Shown: positions 1-6,815, counted from the first letter of the stretch. The stretch: 43,057 nt of DNA from an uncultured Prevotellaceae bacterium (GCA_905207705.1 CAJLMA010000015.1:1-43057), one strand, 5' to 3'. Notes: generated by a model not told the origin, from the sequence alone. Numbers and translations: made by a program.

Positions 1-60
1 GCCAACGAATACTCAGACTATTTAGAAGATTATAAGCAAGGAATAGAATTTGATTCCTAA
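1..60 (+). CDS. C-terminal end of an unidentified protein (cut by window edge)
   Basis: An open frame runs from the first base to a TAA at 58-60 and encodes 19 residues ending in GIEFDS. It is acidic and tyrosine-rich, and too short for a family call. It lies 14 bp upstream of the next gene on the same strand, so the two are probably co-transcribed. This call rests only on an open frame and spacing. Confidence 0.4.
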   Translation, partial: ANEYSDYLEDYKQGIEFDS

Positions 61-74
61 AAAGAAGATAAGCG

Positions 75-485
75 ATGAAACTGACTGATAAACGATTCTG
101 GAAATTTGAAGCAATGATGTTGCTGTGTGGCGTAGCAACAACTTGTGTGGAAGCATTGAACTATGGAATTAGTCCGTTTTATCTCATCAGCCATCTGGTT
201 GCCTTTCCGTTATACTTTTGCATTAGCGGAATAGCGGTATGGAAAATCACTAAGGACAATGGCGTTTGGCAACTGATAGGATATAGCCTGCTTTTCTCTA
301 CAATAGCATACAGTTTGTTTAACATTATTCTGTACCCCATATATGGAGTGCCTTTCAATGCTACCACTTACTTGTCGGCAGTTTGTTATTACGCACTGTT
401 TTCCACCTTTCCTGTCATTTTTTGCTGCTATGCCTATAAAGGAATAACAAAGAAAAGGGTTTTAACCATCAAGGAAAAAGAATGA
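75..485 (+). CDS. small polytopic membrane protein, unknown function
   Basis: A 136-residue protein with about four hydrophobic segments, near residues 12-30, 36-57, 65-88 and 98-122. It has a short basic-acidic C-terminal tail (TKKRVLTIKEKE), which suggests a cytoplasmic C-terminus. I do not recognise the family. The ATG at 75 is preceded by the purine-rich stretch AAAGAAGATAAGCG. The gene follows the partial upstream gene by 14 bp and is followed by a clear terminator at 513-554, so it is the last gene of a transcription unit. It lies in the A+T-rich accessory part of the window beyond the distal attachment repeat, so it may belong to an older integrated element. Confidence 0.65.
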   Translation: MKLTDKRFWKFEAMMLLCGVATTCVEALNYGISPFYLISHLVAFPLYFCISGIAVWKITKDNGVWQLIGYSLLFSTIAYSLFNIILYPIYGVPFNATTYLSAVCYYALFSTFPVIFCCYAYKGITKKRVLTIKEKE

Positions 486-512
486 CACAATAATGCCAAA
501 TCATTAACAAAC

Positions 513-554
513 AAACACCCGACTTTACATTCTTGGGTGTAAAATCGGGTGTTT
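513..554 (+). terminator. rho-independent terminator after the membrane protein gene
   Basis: ACACCCGA (515-522) pairs with TCGGGTGT (545-552). The stem extends inward through TTTACA and TGTAAA around a short loop, and is flanked by A-rich and T-rich sequence. The symmetry means it could also work from the minus strand. Confidence 0.75.
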
Positions 555-776
555 ATTTTACAAAACATTGATTTTCAATGTTTGTTACAGTTTGGACGTA
601 GGGTGAACCTCGTTTGTAATCGATTTGTCCTTAATGCCTTATGTTCGCCAATTCCGTCAGTCCAATATATAATCCAATCGTTGGATTTCACTGATAATGG
701 TTGGATAATTCTAATCATTGACATAATTATCGTATGACTTTATTAATTCCATGGGAATACTGCGCTTTATCGTTAT

Positions 777-898
777 TTACTGCTTTCTTTTGTCAATAGT
801 GATTCTCATGTAGATATTGGTTTTGCCGGTCTTTAGCAGTTTTTGCTTCTTGATGTAAAACAACACATACAGTATGGTTTTGGATTTTCGGTGTTCAT
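777..898 (-). pseudogene. decayed 5' fragment of a tyrosine integrase
   Basis: Reading leftward in one frame, the sequence encodes SKTILYVLFYIKKQKLLK followed by TGKTNIYMRITIDKRKQ and then a TAA at 779-777. This pattern (VLFYIKK, then a charged linker, then IYMRITID) matches the extreme N-terminus of Bacteroidetes conjugative-transposon tyrosine integrases, the arm-binding SAM-like domain start. The ATG at 898 is one frame off, so a single-base indel near codon 5 plus the early stop have broken it. No catalytic R...HxxR...Y domain is visible further left: the membrane protein gene at 75-485 is there instead. The identification is by pattern memory, with no alignment run. Confidence 0.55.
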
Positions 899-918
899 CC
901 GCTCTGTTTTTTTGATTG

Positions 919-926
919 CAAAATTA
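919..926 (-). promoter_or_regulatory. -7 element ahead of the integrase remnant
   Basis: The minus strand reads TAATTTTG, a perfect TAnnTTTG -7 box, about 21 bp upstream of the remnant's ATG at 898. No good TTTG -33 box is found at the usual 19-21 bp, so this may be a weak, activated or decayed promoter. Confidence 0.35.
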
Positions 927-1074
927 TGCTCCGTATCTATAATCTTTTTGCGCAAGACATTGCAAATCAATGAAGAAGACTTTGGAAAGTTGTACTTCCC
1001 CAGAAGTGCGAAAGTACAATTTAGTCCAACGCTGAACTGCTCCAAAATGCCGTTTTTGCCATATTGGCATATAC

Positions 1075-1108
1075 AAAAAAATCCTTGAAGTGATTGAACT
1101 TCAAGGAT
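1075..1108 (-). terminator. terminator beside the distal attachment repeat
   Basis: ATCCTTGAAG (1081-1090) pairs with CTTCAAGGAT (1099-1108). On the minus strand the hairpin is followed by a run of T (1075-1080). Its layout relative to the 1123-1141 repeat copies that of the tRNA-Asp terminator relative to 5231-5249. It is best read as the displaced original terminator of the tRNA, or that of an earlier integrated element. Confidence 0.7.
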
Positions 1109-1122
1109 TTGTATTCATTTGC

Positions 1123-1141
1123 CAATTTGTTCTGCGGTGCG
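1123..1141. repeat. distal attachment-site copy (att) of the tRNA-Asp 3' end
   Basis: These 19 bp (CAATTTGTTCTGCGGTGCG) are identical to 5231-5249, which covers the last seven bases of the tRNA-Asp gene and twelve bases downstream. Identity stops abruptly on both sides. Such a direct repeat is what integrase-mediated insertion into a tRNA 3' end leaves at the far end of an element. Confidence 0.7.
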
Positions 1142-1164
1142 TATGGGTTACAAATATAGGAATG

Positions 1165-1242
1165 CTATGATACACAATGACATATATTGACACATGTAAT
1201 CACTATGACAGACAATAGGAATTGTATCTCTGTGTATCATAG
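1165..1242. repeat. 12-bp inverted repeat in the non-coding end of the island
   Basis: CTATGATACACA (1165-1176) and TGTGTATCATAG (1231-1242) are perfect inverted copies 54 bp apart. The DNA between them is A+T-rich and holds several TGACA half-sites. The pair starts 24 bp from the attachment repeat, a typical place for integrase arm sites or excisionase sites. No function can be proved from sequence alone. Confidence 0.5.
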
Positions 1243-1298
1243 TGCATCACCATATATCTCATAATTGAGACATAGATTGAGACCTGCCTATATTGACT

Positions 1299-1369
1299 TG
1301 ACAAGCTGTCATATCTGTTAGACATGCGTCATATATCACCAAATCACGCTATGACAAGCCGTCATATCT
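1299..1369. repeat. three phased palindromic repeats upstream of the HU gene
   Basis: TGACAAGCTGTCATATCT (1299-1316) and TGACAAGCCGTCATATCT (1352-1369) differ at one base. A third, looser copy, GACATGCGTCATAT, lies between them at 1321-1334. Each has a GTCA-containing dyad core. Their GAC starts are 21 and 32 bp apart, that is two and three helical turns, so a protein would bind all three on one face. They sit 60-130 bp upstream of the HU-like gene and could be operators, iterons or recombination-accessory sites. Confidence 0.55.
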
Positions 1370-1426
1370 TATTAGCAAGGAACGGCTCTTGAAATTCTTA
1401 TTGTAAATCAATAAAATTTCAATCTT

Positions 1427-1729
1427 ATGAACAAGAAAGAATTAACCAATGCAATCGCTAACAAGACAGGATTAAGCAAAACCGAATCACTGAATGCCTT
1501 AAATGCAGTAATGGAAATCATTACAGAGGAAATGAAGCAGAACAAACAGATTGTTCTTATTGGTTTAGGCACATTCTCTGTAAAGAAAAAGGCAGCACAT
1601 ATTACAATATTTGTTCCTATTGAAATCACTGCTAAAAATGTCGTGAACTTCAAGCTAAACTTCTATCTTAACAACACCCTCAATCAGAGAAAAAAGAAAC
1701 GCATCAGCCAAGCGGATAATAATATCTAA
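1427..1729 (+). CDS. HU-family DNA-binding protein with an altered beta-arm
   Basis: A 100-residue protein. Its first half (MNKKELTNAIANKTGLSKTE through GLGTFSVKKKAA) follows the HU/IHF fold: two helices, then the LxGxGTF strand. HU proteins normally continue with an R-x-G-R-N-P-x-T-G arm whose proline intercalates into DNA. Here that stretch is shorter by about four residues and reads HITIFVPIEIT, with no RNP motif. The C-terminus has a basic tail (NQRKKKRISQ). It is the only plus-strand gene in the island, and its stop codon overlaps the stop of the opposing nucleotidyltransferase gene. It probably binds DNA as a dimer, perhaps as the element's architectural or recombination-accessory factor. 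That role is inferred from the position next to the attachment site and phased repeats. Confidence 0.8.
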   Translation: MNKKELTNAIANKTGLSKTESLNALNAVMEIITEEMKQNKQIVLIGLGTFSVKKKAAHITIFVPIEITAKNVVNFKLNFYLNNTLNQRKKKRISQADNNI

Positions 1730-2310
1730 CACCCCATACTTGCTATAATGTTATTGAGTGTATCCTCTGCTATTTGGTCATAATTCAATGCGGATAAATG
1801 TTTTTCAAGTTCATCAAAACCATTTATCCGTTCGATTATTAACAGGAGTGTCTGTAAATCTTTGAAATCGGTAGTCTTGCGTTGCGCATTGTTGCAGTTT
1901 ACATAACGGTCAAACTTGGATGTAAAGAGGTATATCGGAGACATGACTTTAATATCATTGACAGTATGGCCAAACCTGCTGTTATTACAGTCATAGTCTA
2001 TCAGTATGTCCGTATCTGTGTGGATGGCGGAAGATTCCAAAGACAGCATACAGTCTGAATGTTCCTTAATTACAAACCCTAAGGTACGCTTGATATGACA
2101 GATGAACTTGTCCTTGTGGCTATTATTACATGCTGTCCAAAAGTCAAGGTCATTATCGGATCTACTTCTCCAAAATGGAATGGAGTAATACTTGCATAGC
2201 AAGTCTATTGCTGTTCCGCCGATAAGGTACAAGCCGTGTCGTGTGGCAGCTTTTACAATCTTGGTATCGTATGGGGTATATTGCCGGAATAGTGGTTGCG
2301 CGTTGCTCAT
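1726..2310 (-). CDS. nucleotidyltransferase-fold protein (AbiEii-like)
   Basis: A 194-residue protein. Near residues 28-58 it has LIGGTAIDLL followed about 20 residues later by SDNDLDF. This GG[ST]...DxDxx pattern is the metal-binding core of the polymerase-beta/KNTase nucleotidyltransferase superfamily, as in AbiEii toxins and related proteins. A third acidic motif may be ILIDYD near residues 102-107. AbiEii-type enzymes transfer NMP to tRNA or other targets and act as toxins in abortive infection. No separate AbiEi-type antitoxin gene is adjacent, so toxin activity is only a possibility. It is the last gene of the minus-strand cargo set. Its stop codon shares three bases with the HU gene's stop. 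Confidence 0.65.
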   Translation of the reverse strand: MSNAQPLFRQYTPYDTKIVKAATRHGLYLIGGTAIDLLCKYYSIPFWRSRSDNDLDFWTACNNSHKDKFICHIKRTLGFVIKEHSDCMLSLESSAIHTDTDILIDYDCNNSRFGHTVNDIKVMSPIYLFTSKFDRYVNCNNAQRKTTDFKDLQTLLLIIERINGFDELEKHLSALNYDQIAEDTLNNIIASMGC

Positions 2311-2395
2311 TGAGTTATTATATTAAAAGTAATAATTCAAACCATGATGTCTCGGTGTATATATGCGCGGAATTTAGCGCAGAGGACAGGAAAAT

Positions 2396-2421
2396 AGCCA
2401 CAACTTATTAAGGTTGCGGCT
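2396..2421 (-). terminator. probable terminator after the MazG-like gene
   Basis: AGCCACAAC (2396-2404) pairs with GTTGCGGCT (2413-2421) with one mismatch. On the minus strand the hairpin is followed by ATTTTCC. The T run is short, so termination may be partial, but it separates the MazG-like gene from the nucleotidyltransferase gene. Confidence 0.45.
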
Positions 2422-2435
2422 TAAAGAATTATTGT

Positions 2436-2885
2436 TTATTTTTTGTTTTTCAAGAAGCTCAAGTCAGGTTCATGGTAACGGCTTGATTTCAATATTTTTC
2501 CATCTTCACGATAGATAGGCTTCCCGTTTTCGTCCAGTTTGCTCATATTGCTTTCATGTACAGCATCGAAGATATGTTCAAATTCATCTTGCAATCCATG
2601 GGATATAACTGTACCCAGCAATGTATAGGCAATGTCGGCTAATTCTTTGGCGACCGCCTGTAAGCGTACATCTTCATTATCTCCTTTGATTGCGTATTCT
2701 TCTGCATATTCGTCCACTTCTTCTTTCATTACCCTCATACGCAGTTCGTGAAGTTCCTGTGGAATTCGTAAGGTAGGGCAATCGTTCATATACAGGCCGA
2801 ATGCCTTGTGAAATTCTTCTAATTGTCTAAGTTGTTTTTTCATATCATTGAATTTGTATAATGGTTGAATTGTGTTGATAGACAT
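2436..2885 (-). CDS. MazG-like nucleotide pyrophosphohydrolase
   Basis: A 149-residue all-helical protein. MKEEVDEYAEEY (near residues 53-64) followed by KELADIAYTLLGTVISHGL (near 80-98) gives the EExxE...ExxD arrangement that binds Mg2+ in the MazG/HisE/dUTPase-type NTP pyrophosphohydrolase superfamily. Such enzymes hydrolyse NTPs, dNTPs or (p)ppGpp-like nucleotides to monophosphates. The HESNMSKLDENGKPIYREDG stretch after the core resembles that of phage and bacterial MazG-like proteins. The start is uncertain: an internal ATG at 2843 (MKKQLRQLEEF) would remove 14 residues. It shares a strand and a gap of about 80 bp with the DUF1643 gene. In this island it may serve nucleotide housekeeping or phage response. 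The substrate cannot be read from sequence. Confidence 0.7.
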   Translation of the reverse strand: MSINTIQPLYKFNDMKKQLRQLEEFHKAFGLYMNDCPTLRIPQELHELRMRVMKEEVDEYAEEYAIKGDNEDVRLQAVAKELADIAYTLLGTVISHGLQDEFEHIFDAVHESNMSKLDENGKPIYREDGKILKSSRYHEPDLSFLKNKK

Positions 2886-2968
2886 GGTTGCATATCATAT
2901 ATTATGACTACAGACAGCTGTGGCAGTAAATGATGTTGCCATGCCGAATATGATTAAATTATTTGTTT

Positions 2969-3583
2969 TTATTTTCTGATCAGATTATTGATGATGTCAT
3001 TCAATTTTATTAATCCAACTTCGGTTAAGTCTTTCAGTCTATCATTATTGGAAATTACAAGAGGATGTTTAGGACAACCTTTGACAGTAGAGTCGTATGC
3101 CTTGAAATGATAATTGGTATTGAACAGGCTGATAATGCCATCAATACGTTTTTCTGTGTTCCCAAATAACAGGTCATGCAGGTATTTTCTCTTTTTGATG
3201 GTATTCCCCCAAGCACACCATACATCTGCTTCCTTAATCTTGGATAATAGGTTCTTTATGGCGGTCAGGTTTTTACGGTGTATTTCCATGTCAGCCTCTT
3301 TGTCTAAAAGCTTTGGATTGGTCTCACGTCGTGGATAAACATTCAGCATATACCATGATCCATATTTTCTGTTATGGGCATATTTTTGTACTCTCTTTAG
3401 TGTCGGGTCAAGTTGTTCGGGGATTGCTTTGCTTGGATTTATACCTATACAGATTAATGTTTTCTTGCAATAAGTGTCAAATTGTTCTCCTAATACATAT
3501 CTGACGTTTGTATATTCATATCCGTTTTTAGTTTGGCAATTTGCCGTTTTTTCATATTCGTATATCCATTCTTTTTTCTCCAT
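2969..3583 (-). CDS. DUF1643 family protein
   Basis: A 204-residue protein with the family signature: an R-Y-x-L-G segment near residue 30, then LICIGINPSKA (near 43-53), then LDPTLKRVQKYA (near 58-69), WYMLNVYPRRETNP and later DVWCAWGN. DUF1643 proteins are small single-domain proteins of unknown biochemistry, common in mobile elements, phages and accessory islands. The fold has been linked loosely to nucleic-acid or nucleotide metabolism, but nothing here fixes a function. It lies between the MazG-like gene and the WYL regulator on the same strand, with gaps of 83 and 297 bp. The start ATG is followed by MEKKEWIYEYEK, a normal family N-terminus. Confidence 0.8.
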   Translation of the reverse strand: MEKKEWIYEYEKTANCQTKNGYEYTNVRYVLGEQFDTYCKKTLICIGINPSKAIPEQLDPTLKRVQKYAHNRKYGSWYMLNVYPRRETNPKLLDKEADMEIHRKNLTAIKNLLSKIKEADVWCAWGNTIKKRKYLHDLLFGNTEKRIDGIISLFNTNYHFKAYDSTVKGCPKHPLVISNNDRLKDLTEVGLIKLNDIINNLIRK

Positions 3584-3880
3584 AGTCCTTGTTTTTTAGT
3601 TCATAGCTAAGTGTTAATAAGCGTAAAGATAAGTTTTTATTCAATTTTAAGTCTGTTGTTCATGTCTTCAATAAATTAGACATGAAATACAGCATTATTG
3701 TTTCATAAGTGTTGGAATTTGAGTGGTGTCTTGCTGTCATCTTTTCACCTATTGATACAGAGTTGTAATTTTCTGCAAATATATGACTATATGTACGACA
3801 GATTAAGTCGGTGGCCTTGTCTTTTTCATTGTTTTTTTAGCTCAAGGGTGAAATCGATATGTTAACGGTTTCTATGTCAG
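3584..3880. other. intergenic region, no gene seen
   Basis: These 297 bp between the WYL regulator and the DUF1643 gene are A+T-rich. They hold a 7-bp inverted repeat, CATGTCT/AGACATG (3661-3684), with no T run. It could be an operator for the DUF1643 gene. I see no convincing promoter or coding frame. Confidence 0.4.
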
Positions 3881-4789
3881 TCAATCATTGTATTTTGAGA
3901 GCGATTGCATTATCCTTTTCTTTATCTTGTTTCTCAATGAGGGCGGAGATAGTACCTCAATGTGTTCCCCATAGCTCATTATCTTGTTTTCTAACTCTGT
4001 GTTTATTATCAGATGTAGGATTATTGTGTTTCCTTTTATGCTTTGTGAGGAATGTATCGGCAGTGACTTCATATAAGGCAGCATAATGGTAGAAATTTTC
4101 AGCCTTACTTCCTCTATCGGGGCATTGGGATTGTTGTCTGGTTCATAGACCAATCCATATATGTTTTTAAATTTCCCTGTTGTCTGTTCTAGTTCTGCTC
4201 TGTGTTGGAATGTTCTGCCTGTCATTTGTATTTGTTCGATTCTATCAAGTCCAAATGTGCGGAATACTTTTATATCTTCACAATAAGCAAACAGATACCA
4301 CATTCCTTCAAATTCTTTCAATAGATATGGTTCTACGGTATAAATCTTCTGTTCACCTGTCTGGTAGCTAAGATGATTGATGTTAATGACGGCGCATTGT
4401 TGTGCAGCTTTTAGCAATATACCTATATTTTCTACTCCTTTTGCATGGGGATTGGGGCTTATTGACAGATATTTCAACAGTTTTTGCTTGTCCTTAATAT
4501 TGGATAGTATTACGTCCGAGCTTTCAGCCAATCCGAGAAAATATAGCAGTTTGTCCATATCCATGCTGCAGGTCTCGTCAATATAGTAACCATTCTTATT
4601 GCTGTCATAGACAACCTCTATATTGAAATTACTCCTAATGTCGGCAATGTCGCGCTGAAGAGTCCGCAGTGTGATGACAATGTCGTTTTGATCCAAATAT
4701 TGCAGTAGTGTCAATGCGCTTGGATAATCTCCTCTCATCATCCTACGGATGATAAGATAATCTCGTCTTATTGTATTTCTATTGTGCAT
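3881..4789 (-). CDS. WYL-domain transcriptional regulator
   Basis: A 302-residue protein from the ATG at 4789 (MHNRNTIRRDYLIIRRMMRG). The frame is open further upstream, but that part is low-complexity and unlike the family. Residues 1-70 form a DeoR-type winged helix with the usual ITLRTLQRDIADI recognition segment. The middle carries the WYL domain (YLLKEFEGMWYLFAYCED, then IKVFRTFGLDRIEQI). The C-terminus is a WCX-like domain (RLKISTIMLPYMKSLP, then YGEHIEVLSPPSLRNKI). WYL proteins bind nucleotides or nucleic acid through the WYL core and control DNA-damage and phage-defence genes. It is the first gene of the minus-strand cargo set and probably regulates the island's genes, which is inferred from position. 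Confidence 0.82.
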   Translation of the reverse strand: MHNRNTIRRDYLIIRRMMRGDYPSALTLLQYLDQNDIVITLRTLQRDIADIRSNFNIEVVYDSNKNGYYIDETCSMDMDKLLYFLGLAESSDVILSNIKDKQKLLKYLSISPNPHAKGVENIGILLKAAQQCAVININHLSYQTGEQKIYTVEPYLLKEFEGMWYLFAYCEDIKVFRTFGLDRIEQIQMTGRTFQHRAELEQTTGKFKNIYGLVYEPDNNPNAPIEEVRLKISTIMLPYMKSLPIHSSQSIKGNTIILHLIINTELENKIMSYGEHIEVLSPPSLRNKIKKRIMQSLSKYND

Positions 4790-5183
4790 AATAGGTTGGT
4801 TGTTAGTTGTATAACGACAAGAGGCGTTTCGCAATTCAATATGGCAAGTCATTATACTAAAGATCATGGCCTTAAATATTGGCAAATATACGGAATATGC
4901 CATAATAATACTAGTCATGATAAGGAACCATTGCAGGAATTAATAAAGGATATGTCATGTTGTCAAATCATTAACGGACCGTAACGAAAAGAAAGAGCAA
5001 GTTATGATGAGAAAATTAAATGCGAGCATTTAAGCGGTAAAAATACATTTCTACATTGGGTGACTCTGTGCGCTATTGCAAGCTAAGGAAATGCCCGGTG
5101 AACGGGAGTTTATGTCTTCAAAAAAGCATAATGTTGAGGAACAATGTATAACTGCATTTGCGAAATTTATCATGGTATATATG
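4790..5183. other. non-coding stretch between the WYL gene and the tRNA-Asp terminator
   Basis: About 390 bp with no supportable gene. The minus strand has a perfect TAnnTTTG -7 box (TATATTTG, 4883-4890), about 95 bp upstream of the WYL start, but no matching -33 box. The rest is A+T-rich with no clear repeats. Confidence 0.4.
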
Positions 5184-5218
5184 AAAAAGGCTCTGAAGTC
5201 GTCTAACTTCAGAGCCTT
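5184..5218 (-). terminator. terminator of tRNA-Asp
   Basis: AAGGCTCTGAAG (5187-5198) pairs perfectly with CTTCAGAGCCTT (5207-5218) around an 8-nt loop. On the minus strand it runs into TTTTT. It lies 24 bp past the tRNA 3' end. Confidence 0.85.
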
Positions 5219-5230
5219 GCTTTAATTCTG

Positions 5231-5249
5231 CAATTTGTTCTGCGGTGCG
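5231..5249. repeat. proximal attachment-site copy overlapping the tRNA-Asp 3' end
   Basis: The 19 bp match 1123-1141 exactly and include the seven 3'-terminal bases of the tRNA (5243-5249). An element inserting here would restore the tRNA 3' end, so the tRNA gene stays intact. Confidence 0.7.
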
Positions 5250-5317
5250 GACGGGACTCGAACCCGCGACCCCATGCGTGACAGGCATGTATTCTAACCA
5301 GGCTGAACTACCGCACC
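5243..5317 (-). tRNA. tRNA-Asp (anticodon GTC)
   Basis: Reading leftward from 5317 the gene folds as a complete cloverleaf of 75 nt. The acceptor GGTGCGG pairs with CCGCACC, the anticodon stem and loop are CCTGTCACGC with GTC in the loop, and the T arm is GCGGG-TTCGAGT-CCCGT. The discriminator base is G and CCA is not encoded. It has a perfect promoter upstream and a strong terminator downstream. Its 3' end is the integration site of the adjoining island. Confidence 0.95.
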
Positions 5318-5334
5318 AGTTCCTTTTTGCAGTG

Positions 5335-5365
5335 CAAAAGTAGGGTGAATTTTCCAAATATACAA
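5335..5365 (-). promoter_or_regulatory. tRNA-Asp promoter
   Basis: On the minus strand TTG (5365-5363), a 20-bp spacer and TACTTTTG (5342-5335) match the Bacteroidetes consensus (TTTG/TTG, 19-21 bp, TAnnTTTG). The -7 box ends 17 bp from the tRNA 5' end. Confidence 0.8.
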
Positions 5366-5456
5366 GTATGGGAGGTAATTTTTTTATCGAATTGCAAAAT
5401 TACTTGTAAAATATGCACATAGAGCCGGCTCATGTTTTTATCGCTCGGGGTTGTTT

Positions 5457-6815
5457 TCAGATTTGTGCAGAGGAAGATAGTCGCTTTATGTCGGAAGAAA
5501 ATTTCCAGAAGAACAGCAGTCCGGCAAACAGCAATGCTATTGCAAACGACAAGTAAATGCCCACTATCTCAAGTCGGCATGGGAAAGCGAGCAGATATCC
5601 GGCCGGCAATCCTATTGCGAGGTAGGCTATTATGGCGATAACCATCATCGGCTTGACATCGGTGAGGCCGCGCAAGGCATTGGCAAATGTCACTTGCAGG
5701 GCATCGCCTATCTGGTAGAGCATCAACGGGGGGATTACTGTGAGTGCGACGGCTATCACTTTCACATCGGATGTGAACAGGCGGATGATGGGTTCGCCCA
5801 AAATGTAGAAAATCGAGCTTGCCGCTATCGCACATAATATGATGATATGTAAACCGGCACGAGAGCATGATTTGATTTTGTTGATGTCGCCTGAGCCATA
5901 GTATCCCGCTATTTTTATCGACATGCTTGCTCCGAAGCTATAGTATATGAGGAAACCTATCATGCTTATGCTCAGCATTATCTGGTAGGCTGCCAATGAT
6001 GTTTCCCCAATCCATCCTATCATTACCGATGCAAAGGAAAATATGCCTGTTTCAAGTCCCATTTGAACGGCAAGAGGCCATGAAGTGCCGAAGATGGAGG
6101 CAGTGACATTTCGGTCGATGCGTCCGCGTTTGATCCCTTCGAGATAGCGTTTGTATTTTGATGCGTTTGCAAGGATAATTACATAGGCTAAAGCCATTGC
6201 CACACGGGCTGTCAGCGTGCTCAAGCCAGCCCCGAGCAGGCCGAGTTCGGGAAACCCGAATTTGCCGTAGATTGTGAGGTAGTTGAGTATTATGTTGAGG
6301 ATGTTGCCGCCGATTATAATCCACATCGACAACTTAGTGTCGGTGATACCGTCGGTAAATTGCCTGAGCGTGTTGACAAGCAACATGGGCAGTGTCGAGA
6401 GCAACATCACGATGTAATAAGGCTTTATGAGGGGAATCAAGTTGGCAGGCTGTCCGAGTCGCTCTATATTGAAGTATAGCACGAGCATGCACAGGCCGAT
6501 GGAGATGCCGAAAATCATGTTGAGCAGGACGGCGTTTTTTACAGTCGTGCCGACGGCATAGTATTCACTACGAGCGTTTTGAGCTCCTATAATGGGGGTT
6601 GTCCCGTAAGAGAATCCCATGCACAGCACAGTCATGAAATTCATCACGTTGTTGACAAAAGATGCCGAGGCAAGAGAGTCGGTGGAATAGTGCCCCACCA
6701 TGAGCGTGTCGGCAAAACCTGTCAATATCATTCCCAACTGGCCTAACATCAGGGGGAAGCCAAGTTTAAGGATTGTCGCGTAATGCTTTTTGTATGTAGA
6801 AAAATCTGTTTTCAT
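5457..6815 (-). CDS. MATE family multidrug/metabolite efflux transporter
   Basis: A 452-residue inner-membrane protein, the usual MATE length, with two six-helix halves. It starts MKTDFSTYKKHYATILKLGFP followed by LMLGQLGMILTGFADTLMVG, the conserved first helix of NorM/DinF-type MATE proteins. The second half opens with SWPLAVQMGLETGIFSFASV, the matching repeat. These transporters export cationic compounds in exchange for Na+ or H+. The substrate is unknown. The gene stands alone between tRNA-Asp and the DUF6377 gene. Its -7 box lies only about 8 bp upstream of the ATG, so the leader is very short. Confidence 0.92.
   Translation of the reverse strand: MKTDFSTYKKHYATILKLGFPLMLGQLGMILTGFADTLMVGHYSTDSLASASFVNNVMNFMTVLCMGFSYGTTPIIGAQNARSEYYAVGTTVKNAVLLNMIFGISIGLCMLVLYFNIERLGQPANLIPLIKPYYIVMLLSTLPMLLVNTLRQFTDGITDTKLSMWIIIGGNILNIILNYLTIYGKFGFPELGLLGAGLSTLTARVAMALAYVIILANASKYKRYLEGIKRGRIDRNVTASIFGTSWPLAVQMGLETGIFSFASVMIGWIGETSLAAYQIMLSISMIGFLIYYSFGASMSIKIAGYYGSGDINKIKSCSRAGLHIIILCAIAASSIFYILGEPIIRLFTSDVKVIAVALTVIPPLMLYQIGDALQVTFANALRGLTDVKPMMVIAIIAYLAIGLPAGYLLAFPCRLEIVGIYLSFAIALLFAGLLFFWKFSSDIKRLSSSAQI

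Noticed and set aside
549..737. Open frame of 62 codons right after the 513-554 terminator
   Set aside because: It begins inside the terminator hairpin's flank, has no recognisable family or plausible start context, and the composition is that of A+T-rich spacer.
833..1088. Two overlapping opposite-strand frames of 70-81 codons near the distal attachment copy
   Set aside because: They overlap each other, the integrase remnant and a terminator. The integrase-like reading in a third frame explains this DNA better.
5118..5357. 79-codon minus-strand frame
   Set aside because: It runs through the tRNA-Asp gene and its terminator and promoter, so it cannot be a real coding region.
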